Assembly: GCF_018294505.1 (NCBI RefSeq)
Contig: NC_057794.1
Coordinates: 192,743,201 to 192,807,200 of the forward strand
Direction: 5' to 3'
DNA from: Triticum aestivum
Lineage: Eukaryota; Streptophyta; Magnoliopsida; Poales; Poaceae
Length of the DNA stretch: 64,000 bases
The position numbers and the translations under genes were made by a program. Below the pieces are notes generated by a model. That model did no database searches, was not told where the DNA came from, and saw only the letters and a list, made by a program, of their open reading frames with translations. Within the stretch, counting starts at the first letter, position 1. Each line of letters starts with the position of its first letter. This document shows, piece by piece, positions 9,634 to 20,949 of this stretch.

Positions 9634-12600
9634 ATGTCCGGAGCGGGAGGCAGGTGGATGGTCTCCTCCATCATGGAGGGAGACATCAAGAAACTAAGGA
9701 GAGCGGGATACCTGCCCGACGACATCGCGCACCGGCTCCCAGATGAGGGGCAGGTCATCCCCACCCCCAGGCCCCATGAGAGGGTAGTATTCCTCACCCA
9801 TTTCCTCCACGGACTGGGATTCCCTCTCCATCCATTTGCCCGGGGGCTCAGGTTCCATTATGGCCTGGATTTCCATGATCTGGCCCTGAACTTCATCCTC
9901 AACATCTCAGCGTTTATCGTCGTGTGCGAGGCCTTCCAATGCATCAAGCCCCACTTCGGCCTATGGTTGAAGACCTTCAATGTCAAGCCGAAGGTGGTGG
10001 GCGGCCGCCAGGCAGAGTGCGGAGGCGCGATGGTGGGCAAGATGCCCAATGTAACATGGCTCGAGGGCTCCTTTGTGGAAACCATAAAGGGGTGGAAATC
10101 GGGGTAGTTCTACATCACCGAGCCGCGGGACCCTGTATGGGCAACGGCCCCCGAGTTCCGATCTAGCATCCCCATGCGGCTCACCTCCTGGAAAGAGAAG
10201 GGCCTGTCCTGGGGTAGTTCGGAGAGCTGACCAGACTCCAAACATGTATTCAAAACATGGTGAACAAGAAGCTCAAACTTGTCAACGTGGTCCAGGTCAT
10301 GCTCCACCGCCGGATTCTCCCGTGCCAACAACGGGAGTTCAACTTATGGGAGTTCGAGCCGGCGCGGCACCAAACTCTGAATAGGCTTTTCGACACAAGT
10401 CATGAAATGCCTGGAGGGAGCTGTTCGAAAGTGCTAAGGCCCCCCTCCCATTACTGAGGATCGTGGATTCAGCGTGAAGCGCGAAGACAAAGCGGTAAGC
10501 TGCTTTACCTCTCGCAGGATACTTATTTTTTATAGGTTGACTCCATGCGGGATCTAAACTCCCGTACCTTTGACAGGACTGGCACGAGACGGCCGAACAG
10601 ATCGATTGTCCGGCTCCTTTTCCCGAAGGCCCACAAGACGTTCTTCTGGCGAAGATGGTGACTACGGCTCCTTATACGGTGCCGGAGAAGACCAAGAAGG
10701 CCAAGGGAACCCGAAAGAGTTCCCGACGCTAGGCGTCATCGTACTCATCGTCCGATGACTCTGTGGCGCACTCCTTCCCCGAAGACGAGGAAGAAGAAGA
10801 AGATGCTCCCCCTCCTGCAGGGGGAGATAAGAAAAGGAAGGCTGCCCTAACTAGAGGGAGGGCGAAGGGTCCAAGAAGGGAAGGACTTTCCTTCCGGACA
10901 GCTCCACTGCCACCGACGAAGAGAAAGACGAGTGGTTGCCTAGGGCCAAGCCCCTACGGAGATCGTAAGTATTCGGATACCAGAGTAACTCGTAGCATTC
11001 CTTTGTCACACTGCTTTCCCTAACGCCGAACATGATTATGTAGGTCGCCGCGAACCAGGATCGATGTATCATCAGACGACTCCCTGGGCTCGTCGGACAT
11101 GGATAGCGATCCAGTCCCGACCGCCACCTCCCCTCATCCTGCTGACGACGCCGAAGTGCTGTCTCAAGAGGCACCGGGTCGAGGGGAGACAGTCCTGGAG
11201 GCGCCTCAAGGCGACCTTCCGGACTCTGGGAGCCGAGGGGACGGGGCCCCTAAGAGCTCCGAGTTCGGCCCTCAGCCGAACACCGTGCCAGACCCTCCAG
11301 CGGTTCCGGGCTCGGGCAGGCGGCATCCTTGTAAGAGGGGCAAGATGCCTGTGCCAGTGACCTCTGTCCATCCAGAGGCGCCGGACAATCTGCTGGAAGC
11401 GCTTCGCAGCGCTTCCATCGACGAGGAGCACTTCTCTATCATGAGTGCGGTGATCCAGAAGGTTCAGTCCGCCAAGAGCGGATTGACTGAAGCTTGTGCT
11501 AGCCTTCTAACAGGCTTTGAGGTAAGTGTTTTAAAATGTAGTAGAAATATTACCGCATAGACAGTAGCCCCTGACGCTTTCTTCGGTGTTCACAAAGAAA
11601 AGCCGAACATAGGATCAAATAATATCGCAGGAGTCTAATATAAGTATGTCAATATGCATATGCAGGCTTCGTTGTTGGCGTCCGCCGCACTGACTGCGGA
11701 GGTCGCCGTACTGAAGCAGGACCTCGAGGGGTCCAGGAAAGAGCTTGGCATTGCCAAGAGGCAGCTCGAGGAGAACAAGGGTAAGTAATACCATGTCTAT
11801 AGATACGTATATAGAAAAGAAGACGTGATTGCAAAATGACAGGATCAATGTATATTTGCCAGGGGCCACAACCGAGGTGGCGACCCTGAAGCAAGCGCTA
11901 ACCCAGGCCGAGGATATAGCGGCCAAGGAGCGCACCGAGCGAGAGAAGCACGAGGCTCGGGTGGGCGAGGTGCAGCAAGAGCTCCAGGCACTCGTGGCGA
12001 AGCACGAGGCGTTGGAGCTTGACTCAAAGACGCGGGAGCCTGAGCTTGCCGTGGCCCTCGAGAGCGCAAGAAGTGCCAAGGCCGAAGACCAAAAGGCCCT
12101 CCAGGAGATTGATGCGATGAAGAAGATAACGGCGGGTAAGGCTTTCTATATGCAAAGCAAGCATGTAAAAGTAAATTACCGATTACTTACCCGAATCCGG
12201 AACTCTCCAGGAGCATTCACAGATTTGCCCCGCAGCGTGTCCGATGCTGCACAATTTTACCAGGGCGAGGATGGAAGCTCAACGGAGAAGCTGTTCTAGT
12301 CTCAGTATGCTGAGGCTGAACGCCCGGTTCCAATGAGCGACTAGCTAAAGCAGATGGTCGAGCTACATAAGGCGGCCGATCGGGCCATGAAGAGCTTTAT
12401 AGTCCGGCTGTGGCCTAGCGATGCCCTTCTGAACAGCTTCTTTAGCCTGGTGAGGCGGCTTGTGGATGCCTGCCCGCGGCTGGAGGTCGTCAAGCGATCT
12501 GTCTGCATTGAAGGTGCACGCCGGGCTTTTGCCCGTGTGAAATTGAAGTGGGTCAAGCTAGACGCTGTGAAGCTGATCAAGGAGGGGCCGCCGGAGGGCA

Positions 12601-12695
12601 AGGAGCACCGCCACCCCGAGATGTACTACGAGGGTGTTCTGCCGGGTGCCCATCTCATCATGGACGAGTGTTCAAAAGATGTAATATTTGAATGA
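9634..12695 (+). pseudogene. Antisense six-exon gene of the Gypsy element, Transposase_28-type, copy 2 (broken)
   Basis: Exons 9634-10494, 10577-10964, 11044-11521, 11666-11780, 11863-12135 and 12211-12695 are separated by short introns, all GT...AG, and exon phases fit where checked (K-G across 4/5, A-G across 5/6). Residues 1-150 form the conserved domain (RRAGYLPDDIAHRL, then HERVVFLTHFL, then NVKPKVVGGRQAECGGAM, then WLEGSFVETI). Later exons encode acidic and basic low-complexity sequence and an Ala/Glu/Lys-rich probable coiled coil. Defects are TGG to TAG at 10105-10107, one-base losses near 10222 and 10400, a stop in exon 2, and two stops in exon 6 (codons that are W and Q in copy 1). 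It is transcribed against the element's own gag direction. Role unknown; DNA or RNA binding would be speculation. Confidence 0.72.
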
Positions 12696-13436
12696 GAGTT
12701 GCTCGTTTTATCCTGTATTTATGAAAACTTGTTTCATATGCGCTATGCAACGCTTGTTCGAATTTTAAATATTACCTTCTGTTTGGCTGTTTATCCGATC
12801 TGAGAGATGGCTAGTCCTCGGCTTCTGCCCCCATGCCACGAGTGCTGGGGTGTTCGGGATAAACTTGAGCACTCTTGTTCCCATGTTTGGGTCCTTCGAG
12901 GGAGGTGCTCAGCACAGCGAACAAGGCAACCGGACTAATAATGCTTTATCACTCTCACTTAGCCATAGAATTCTATAATTTTAAATTTCGGCGAAGCCCC
13001 TAGTATTCGGAAGGCCAAATTTGGGGCGCGATACACGCCTTTAAGCCGGACAGGGCCGGCCCCTCGCTCTAAGCGGCATAAGTCTTTCGGGACTCGAAAA
13101 CCTCGCCAAACAGCGACCAGTCTCTCACCTTATCATGACAGTTAGTTTTAGCTTTCTCTACTGAGGTGCGGAACCCACCAGAACCGGGGTACAATCGCAG
13201 TAGTTCTCCTAGCGCTACCTTAGGCGATAGAGCGGAATGTATGGTACCTAAACATAGGAGCCGGGCAAACCCAACATTTGACCAAAGACATGATTTGGAG
13301 GTGATGCATATAATGCTAGAAGTTCGGGGTGCCGCACTTGTGAAAGTGTTTGGACTTTTCACACCGTATTGTGAGGTACGTAAGCCCTGGTGTATTAGCC
13401 GTACCAAGGTGTACGGTTTCAAGGCGTCATTAATGA

Positions 13437-13475
<39 letters not shown>

Positions 13476-13923
13476 ACAAGAATGCAATAATAGTCGTAAT
13501 ATCATGCATTGTTTATTAAAAAATTGCGTTAAAGCAGAGTGATACAGAGATAGTGCGATAAGCAAAGAGTAGGACTATGTCCCTTCCAAGGGCAAGCTGA
13601 GGAATGATATTAAATCGAATATTTCGCTCGTTACTGTAATCAACTTGGGAATTCCGTGGTATGTCGTAGTTGTCTGCCTCCTTGGTTGCTGCATCATGTG
13701 TTCGGCAATAGTGCTGCCGGACAGAGTTTCCAGAGATTAAGGTCCTGAAAAAAAAGAAAAATAACCAAAACGGGAAGCCCCTAGTGCGGTTCAAGACACG
13801 TCTTGGGGCGTGCCGTAGTTGTGCCCCCCTCCCCACCTGTGCCAATGGTATTTTTAATGCGTAATTATGTATACGCGGCACGAGTTTCGCCGTTGGGCTG
13901 GGATTGGGGTGGCCGCGGTATGG
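12696..13923. other. Non-coding spacer of Gypsy copy 2
   Basis: This lies between the end of the antisense gene and the end of the protease frame. It contains the (CA)n(TA)n tract at 13437-13475. Nothing resembling pol is seen. Confidence 0.65.
13437..13475. repeat. (CA)n(TA)n microsatellite
   Basis: This is the inverted counterpart of the tract at 1680-1710, longer here by several units. Confidence 0.85.
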
Positions 13924-14772
13924 CTACGCGAGCTTAGATCGCGCCAGGCGGTCTATTTGCCGATTGCCCCGAGCACGCTTGAAGATGTTCGGGCTTTGAA
14001 GTGCCGAACTGGTTGATTGCCTTGAGACGCTGCTTTGCACTTCTACTGCAAGGGCCGCGGTGTGCTCCTCTGTTCGGAGAGAGCGCTTTGTGTTTCCATT
14101 GACTGTAATAACTCCGCGAGGTCCTGGCATCTTGAGCTTGAGGTATGCATAATGTGATACCGCATTGAATCTAGCAAATGCGGTTCGCCCGAGCAACGCG
14201 TGATAACCATTGCGGAATGGGACTATATCGAAGATTAACTCTTCGCTTCGGAAATTATCCGGGGATCCGAAGACCACTTCCAGTGTAATTGAGCCTGTGT
14301 AATGGGCCTCTACACCTGGAATGACGCCTTTAAAGGTCGTTTTTGTTGGTTTGATCCTTGAGGGGTCTATACCCATTTTGTGCACTTTGTCCAAATAAAG
14401 CAGGTTCAGGCTGCTGCCGCCATCCATAAGGACTCGAGTGAGGTTAAATCCATCAATGATTGGGTCTAGGACCACTGCATCGAATCCGCCATGACGGATA
14501 CTAGTGGGGTGGTCCCTGCGATCGAAGGTGATCGGACAGGAGGACCAGGGGTTGAACTTTGGGGTGACTGGCTCCAACGCATATACGTCCCTCAGCGCAC
14601 GCTTCCGCTCCCTCCTGGAGATGTGGGTTGCGTATATCATGTTCACCATCCGCACTTGCGGGGGAAACCTCTTCTGTCCTCCAGTGTGCGGCTGCCGGGG
14701 CTCCTCCTCGTCATCTCTATGTGGCCCCTTGTCCTTGTTTTTGGCAGTTAACTTGTCGGCCTGCTTGAACAC
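13924..14772 (-). pseudogene. Gypsy gag-protease segment of copy 2
   Basis: An open stretch of 282 codons holds the retropepsin-like motif LMDGGSSLNLLY (Asp-Gly-Gly in place of the common Asp-Thr/Ser-Gly, as is usual in this lineage as I recall) and, downstream, the Ile/Leu-Gly-Arg flap-side region HALLGRTAF. The N-terminus is not a true start: it continues from gag, and just upstream lies a C..H..H..C arrangement like a zinc knuckle (about 14775-14840). It ends at a stop with no RT following. In an intact element this would be the middle of a gag-pol polyprotein made from the 5' LTR promoter at 17110-17118. Confidence 0.75.
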
Positions 14773-16634
14773 CCAACAATCCCTGTTGGTGTGATTGGCT
14801 GTCTTGTCTGGGGTGCCGTGTATTTGACAGAGCGATCGAGTATACGGTCCAAGATGGACGGACCCGGCGTACTTTGTTTGAATGGCTTTTTCTGCTGACC
14901 GGGTTTAGAGCCTTTGAATCTGGCGTTGACTATCGTATCCTCAGTATTTTCGCTGTTAATGTGGCGCTTATGTTTGTTGCGACGTGACCTGCTATGGCCG
15001 TCCTTAGTATCTGAGGTACCATGGTTCTTTGATATGTTATTACTGAATTATGTGGCTCAAGTCATCGGCGTCTGGTGGTCGCACATAAGTGCCCTAAAAG
15101 TTGTCGAGGAATGCCGCTTCCAGATCTTCCCAACAGCTAATGGAGTCCGCTGGCAAGCTGTTAAGCCAATGCCACGCTGGTCCTTTGAGCTTTAGTAGGA
15201 GGTATTTGATGGCGTGTAAGTCATCACCGCGGGCCATGTGGATGTGGAGGAGGAAATCCTCGATCCATACTGCGGGATCTATTGTGCCATCGTATGATTC
15301 AATATTTACAGGTTTGAAACCTTATGGGAATTGATGTTCCATTACTTCGTATGTGAAGCATAAGGGGTGTGTGGCGCCTCTGTATTGGGCTATATCGCGA
15401 CGCAGCTCGAAAGGGTCTTGCCCGCTGTGTTCGGCCCGGCCGGATTTGCTTTTATTGTATCGGGCGTGTTGTTTATCGTCTCGCAGAGTAGTGCGCCCTC
15501 GTGATCCGTCGATCGATCTTGCATGCTCTGCTTTGTCCTCCAATATGTCTCGCAGGTCTGGCGTATCTCCCCATGTCTTTTTATTTGAATGGCGTCGGGG
15601 TGGAGGCTGAGCTTTTGGCTGGAATGCCTCTCTATCGGGGCCACAAGGTGGCCGATCAGCCGTATCATATGCTTCTTCCTCCAGTCGGGGTAGTAACCTG
15701 CACTTTGGGTAATTCTTGGAGGGGAGCTCGAGTTTATATTCCTCGGCCGCGAGGACTTCAGTCCATCTGTCAGCTAGCAGATCTTGATCAGCTTGAAGCA
15801 GCTGCTGCTTTTTCTTCAGGCTATTTGCCGTGGCCATAAGCCGGCGCTTGAAGCGCTCTTGTTTGATGGGATCCTCTGGTACGGCGAATTCACCATCGTC
15901 AAGGCTTGCCTCGTCTTCGGAGGGGGGCATGTGATTGTCATCCTCCTCCTCTCCATCTGCCGCTCTCTCAGGAGAGATGGCTCCTTCATCCTCCTGCTCT
16001 AAAGCTTACTGGAGGGGATTGTTGTTGTATTCGGCACTATCCGGAGTGTTATTATCTCCTGTGCCGGTATCACCACTTTTGCTTTGGCGGTACTTAGAGC
16101 GGCGCCGCTGACGTCGGCGCTTGGGTTGTTTCTTGGAGGGGTCATCCTCCGCTATCTCGTCGCCATTGCCTTCTTTGGGTGTATCCACCATGTATATGTC
16201 ATATGACGAGGTGGCTTTCCAGTGCCCTATAGGCGCTGGTTCATGTTCGTCTCCTACATCGTCGTCCATATCGTTGATGTCTTCGGAGTCGAAGTCGATC
16301 ATGTCGGTTAAATCATCGACAGTGGCTACATAGCGAACGGTTTGGAGTCCAGAAAAGAGTCCGGCACCTTGGAGTCACGGGCTTCGCAGAGGATTAGGCT
16401 GGTGTTCGGCTCGATCGCCGTTGAGACTGCAGCCCCTGAGGCGGTGTCTAGCCACCCGTCCTCGATTGGCGCAGTTGGCTCTGAGCTAAGGGTCGGAGCT
16501 GATGCGGGCGCGGCCTCTAGGGTACTGTTCGGCGATAGAGCTAGGTCATACCCGTCGTGACAGTGCGGTGCGCCTGGCTGTGGCTCGAATCCATCGAAGA
16601 TCAAGTCTCCGCGGATGTCGGCCATGTAGTTCAA
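14773..16634 (-). pseudogene. Gypsy gag remnant of copy 2
   Basis: Minus-strand gag pieces appear in order: 16634-16326 (begins near MADIRGDLIFDGFEPQ), 16302-16006 (acidic, then a KKQPKRRRQRRRSK basic tract) and 15930-15322 (MPPSEDEASLDDGEF, Gln-rich helix). Then come the capsid-like region near 15180-15320 with IKYLL-type residues and WHWLNSLPADS, and a stop-rich tail to 14773. Several stops and at least one larger deletion after about 15060 separate the pieces. The pieces are collinear and on one strand, as expected for a decayed gag. Lineage Tat (RIRE2-like) is inferred from remembered sequence style. Confidence 0.65.
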
Positions 16635-16840
16635 ACTTCCAAATCTGACCTGACGGCCAGGGGCGTAGCTTTCAATCTACTCCAGATGGCCAAGCGAATT
16701 AGCCCGCAGTGCAAGGCCGCCGAATACGAAGATCTGTCTGGGGAGAAAAGTCTCACCCTGGACCACATCGCTATCAATGATAGTAGGAGTCATCAAGCCT
16801 AACGGCGACGACACACAGGAACTCTCAATGAAAGCACCAA

Positions 16841-17300
16841 TGTCGGTGTCAAAACCGGCGGATCTCGGGTAGGGGGTCCTGAACTGTGCGTCTAGGCCGG
16901 ATGGTAACAGGAGGCAGGGGACACGATGTTTTACCCAGGTTCGGGCCCTCTTGATGGAGGTAAAACCCTACGTCCTGCTTGATTAATATTGATGATATGG
17001 GTAGTACAAGAGTAGATCTACCACGAGATCGGAGAGGCGAAACCCTAGAAGCTAGCCTATGGTATGATTGTATGTTATGGTTGTTGTCCTACGGACTAAA
17101 ACCCTTCGGTTTATATAGACACCGGAGAGGGTTAGGGTTACACAAATCCATATCCGTATTGCCTAGCTTGCCTTCCATGCTAAGTAGAGTCCCATCCGGA
17201 CACGAGACGAAGTCTTCAATCTTGTATCTTCATAGTCCAACAGTCCGGCCAATAGAGATAGTCCGGCTGTCCGGAAACCCCCTAATCCAGGACTCCCTTA
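16841..17300 (-). repeat. 5' LTR of Gypsy copy 2
   Basis: A 460-bp LTR on the minus strand has TATA at 17110-17118. The inner side begins, on the minus strand, TTGGTGCTTTCATTGAG, which should hold the primer site; I cannot assign the tRNA. The outer end ...CCCTTA is followed by the GGTGT duplication. Confidence 0.87.
17110..17118 (-). promoter_or_regulatory. TATA box of Gypsy copy 2 5' LTR
   Basis: CTATATAAA on the minus strand is conserved with 6738-6746 and 8869-8877. It would drive the gag transcript. Confidence 0.5.
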
Positions 17301-17305
17301 GGTGT
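17301..17305. repeat. Target-site duplication of Gypsy copy 2 (right)
   Basis: GGTGT is identical to 8597-8601. Removing 8602-17305 joins the long LTR seamlessly. Confidence 0.92.
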
Positions 17306-20129
17306 ACTTTGTCACACATGTTTCCAGCACTTAGCGTCTGCACACGACATGTGCTCGGCAGACTTCAAGCGAAAGTCGACGTGGGTGTAGACCACGACCT
17401 AACTAACCACACAAGTCTCTAGTCCAGGTTTATCACCTATTCGGGTTCCATCCGCAAGGAAATCCGGCCGGGGTGTCCTCAACTGCCCCAAACGATGTGT
17501 ACAGGGTCCCGAGACGCCCAACGGGCGCCCGACATACCCGACCATGGTGTATCTACCGCATCATAGCTCACCCCTAGGGTCAGGGCTACGCACGGCCGCC
17601 AACACATAACCTATAAACACCAGAAACTAGTTGCAACTCCTGGATAGAGGACAAGAGGGGTCAGTAAGTCGAGCGGGGTCATATTTCAGGGCCCAATGTG
17701 TGGTAGTAGCTGAATCTTAAATCATGCATACAGATCTCAGTTCTTAGGGACGGCCTCAATGAAACAACCCACCATGTACTCCTACATGGCCTCTCATCGA
17801 TACCTTTACCAAAACATGTTCAACACATCCCTCACATTACCGATGTAATCATTTCACTCTAGCCCATCACCTAGATGAACCAGACCTGACACAACTCTAA
17901 GCATAGCAGGCATAGCAAGGTAGGAAACACATACATGGCTCAATCAACTCCTACACATGCTAGTGGGTTTCATCTAGTTAGTCTGGCAATGACAGGTCAT
18001 GTAGAGGATAAGGGTTCAACTACCGCACCACATAGCAGTTTGAAACGTTGTTGTCTTAATGCAGTAAATGAGAGCAGAAGCGAGAACATAGGATTGTATC
18101 GATATGATCAATGGGGCTGCTTGCCTGATGGAGTAGTAGTAGGGTACTGCCCTTGAGTTAGATACTCGGAAATATCCTCGGAGGCAGAACCTACCACAAA
18201 AGACACCACAAAACACAATCATCACATGGCAGTATGCGACAATATGATGCATGCTATGACATGGCAATATGAGGTGTCCTGCCTAATGCAATGTGAAACA
18301 AGTTGGTTTGGGTCCATTTGAATCAAGGATTCAAATGGAAGCATATGTTCTTAAGCCTTATAAGTGTATTAGCTTGTTTCACCTAAACAGCAAGGTTAAA
18401 GTGTTTTGTCACGCATGAAACCTTTACAGATGGAAAGATTTAATTTTTCTGATCAAATTTCATATATAAATCTTTACATTTGGAGTTACAGATTAAAACT
18501 TATGAATTTTTAAATTTTGTAATATTTTCTAGAATTTCCTGTATAAAAATAATTCCAATAATTGAGTTATTGCGTCAGCATTGCGTCAGGGTGACGTCAG
18601 TGGTAAACGGGGCCGGTCCAGGTCAAACCTGACCAATGGGACCCGCGCATCAGTAGTTAATTAACTAACTAATTTTAGTTAGTGCTAATCTATGTTAATT
18701 AGCAAGGCGGTCCCACGTGTCATAGACTCAGGGGAAGTCAACCTGGGCCCACACGGGGTCAAACAGGGTCAAACTCGCCGGCGTTTAGCCGCCGGCGAGG
18801 CCAGCCGTGACAGAGTGATGCGGGTTTCGTGCTCCGGCGACCAAAACTACGGCGGAGAGCATCTACGCGTAGTTGGGAGCAAGCCACATCGAGTGGTGGC
18901 AGTGGGTGGAGCTGGTGTGGCCGGAAACGTCGCCGGCGACGACCTTGGCGGTCGCCGGAGTATGGGCGAGGTTGAAACCGAGGTTACGGGGCACAGCGAG
19001 GCGCGTTGAGTGGTGCTACGGGCTCCTGCGAGTGCGGTGAGTGCGTTGGTCACAATGGTGTGGCCGGTGGGTGGCCGGAGTCACGTCGGCGACGAGCTCG
19101 GCGGCGGCGGGTGCTCGGGTGAGCGTGGTGCGGTGCACACGGTGCAGGAGGGAGTTAATGGAGAGGGGGAGGAGGTAGCTGGGCTCACAGCGATCACAAC
19201 GAGGCAGACGACGAGGTTAGGGATGAGATGGTGCTGCGGTGAATGTGAAGGGGATCTCCGGCGGCCTGAGTTGGGGAAAACGGGGTCGGGGTGACTCTAG
19301 AGCGGGCGAGTGCTCGAGGCTCGGCCTGCTCGACGTAGTCGACGATGGCGGAGCTCGTGGACACGGTGACGCGGCACGGGGACGATGACAGACGCGGTTA
19401 TCACGGTGGCGCGGGCGCGGCGGCGTCGGCCATGGTGTGGGAGAGCGAGGGAGAGGGCCTCGGGAGGAGAGGGCGTGTCTGCGAGCTCGGGGGAGGAGTG
19501 TGTGACCTAACTAGGGCAACAGCATGGCAAGGATAGGAAGCAGGGCGGTGGGCAGCTGCGTGGCGCGCGCAGGTGCTAGCGTCGAGGACCTGCCTGCCTG
19601 CCTGGCCAAGCCAAGCAGCTCGCTGGAGCGGTGGCTGGGCTGGGCCGGCAGGTGGGCCTGCTAGGTGGGCGCCAGGTAAGCCTCTACTCTCTCTCTGCTT
19701 TCTGTTTTTCTTTTTATTTATTCCTATTCTGTGTTTTGAAATAGTAAAAATACTATTTCATGTAGGAAAAACCTGAAAATATACAGAGGCACATTTGAAA
19801 ATATTCTCAACAGCCTAAAAATACTTTCAGGATTATTTGGGCATCTTAAAATATTTATAGGATTTAAATTGCCCAAATGCAATTAGTAATGAATTAATCC
19901 AATGACCTTATGATGTCCTAGAAAAGTGTGCACCATTTTTGTCAAAGGTTTTAACCCAAAACAAAAAGGGTGGACTTTTTAGAAGGGCATTTCAGGTTCA
20001 TTGAAAAAGTTTTTAGTTAACCCTAGTTGTTCCAGGGGGTGCTAGGGGTTCTGTCATCCCCATTTCAGTTTTCTGGGAAAAATAAACATGATGGAACACT
20101 CTAATGCATGAACTAGCTAGGATGTGACA
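17306..20129 (-). repeat. Long LTR (5' start part) of the Gypsy element
   Basis: The LTR starts on the minus strand at 20129 with TGTCACATCC and, after removal of Gypsy copy 2, runs to about 7331, giving about 4.1 kb. A GC-rich block (18,770-19,680) carries GCCGGCG-rich sequence and several overlapping open frames on both strands that I regard as non-coding. An AT-rich part (18,330-18,560 and 19,690-20,100) flanks it. LTRs of 4-5 kb are known in Triticeae Gypsy families such as Wilma, Sukkula or Daniela; I cannot say which one this is. Confidence 0.65.
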
Positions 20130-20542
20130 CTTGTCCATTGCTCCGGGGGTGAGCCACAGAAGCGAATGAGATTTTGCATCCGAGGGTATGAACGTACTGC
20201 ATGAAGGCATAGCTCAAGAACTGGGTGCCGTTGTCTGTGATGATCCTTGCCGAAACTTCGAAACAACACACCAATTCTTTCAAGAACTTCATAGCTGACT
20301 GAGGAGTCACCTTTCTCATAGCAGTCACTTCCGACCACTTTGTAAACTTGACGATGGCAACGAACAAGAATTCAAAGCCCCCGATTGCTCGAGGGAATGG
20401 GCCGAGGATATCGAGCCCTCAGACCGAAAATGGCCATGATAGAGGGATTGTCTGAAGATCTTGGGTAGGCAGGTGTATTCTCTTGGAATGGAGCTGACAG
20501 GCTTCACATTTCGTGACTAACTAAACCACATCTTGGAGGGCT
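20130..20542 (-). pseudogene. Gypsy integrase fragment
   Basis: Minus-strand translation shows the end of the zinc-binding domain (KCEACQLHS), then GLDILGPFPRAIGG, then ARIITDNGTQF with the second catalytic Asp, and HPRSNGQ just before the cut. Stops occur before LVTKCEACQ and before GLDILGP (where W is usual). The left end is cut by the long LTR starting at 20129 and the right end by the CACTA-like terminus near 20543. It is the remains of an older Gypsy element, probably also Tat-type. Confidence 0.75.
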
Positions 20543-20557
20543 CCCTACAAAAAAATT

Positions 20558-20711
20558 ACACTTCCGTGATGATACGTGTTTGTCACAGTAGGTCGTGTTT
20601 TTTGTCATGCATGTACATCCATGACGATTTTACGACAGAATCAAGATAGTCATATATGTGGTGTTGTAGAAGTGTTCCATGACATTACCAAAATTATCAT
20701 CACGGAAGTGT
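20558..20711. repeat. Foldback at CACTA-like left end
   Basis: ACACTTCCGTGATGAT (20558-20573) has its perfect 16-bp reverse complement at 20696-20711. A further CCACTTCCATGACGATAAAT follows at once, so the motif recurs in both orientations. Confidence 0.85.
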
Positions 20712-20949
20712 CCACTTCCATGACGATAAATCACGCGTCACAGAAGTGCTTTCGTCAAGGGTGACCGACACGTGGCATCCACCATAATGGAACGCCGTTA
20801 AGCTATCGGGTCTGGTTTTGGATCCGATAACCCGTTAACAGCCGGGACCAATGGGAAATTTCTACATGTAAAATTCTGATTAGCCGGAGAGAACACCTGT
20901 CAGCTCGTCAGTGGGCCAGATGTCGCCCGTCCATTGGAGGAGATATGCC

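Larger units (their letters stand above)
8602..17300 (-). mobile_element. Complete Tat-lineage Gypsy element, copy 2 (no RT/integrase)
   Basis: An 8,699-bp element has LTRs at both ends (8602-9083 and 16841-17300) and a perfect 5-bp target duplication GGTGT (8597-8601 and 17301-17305). Sense is the minus strand: gag fragments at 16634-14930, protease to 13924. No reverse transcriptase, RNase H or integrase is found; the space toward the 3' LTR holds a spacer and an antisense multi-exon gene (9634-12695). It is therefore non-autonomous and must have been copied by proteins from a relative. The two LTRs differ by a deletion of about 25 bp (5' LTR lacks bases present near 8905-8930) and by some 15-20 substitutions by eye, so it is not a recent insertion. 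Confidence 0.85.

Noticed and set aside
18690..19540. GC-rich block with several open frames, looking like a CpG-rich gene start
   Set aside because: It lies wholly inside the long LTR of a Gypsy element, the frames conflict, and no motif or splice structure supports a gene.
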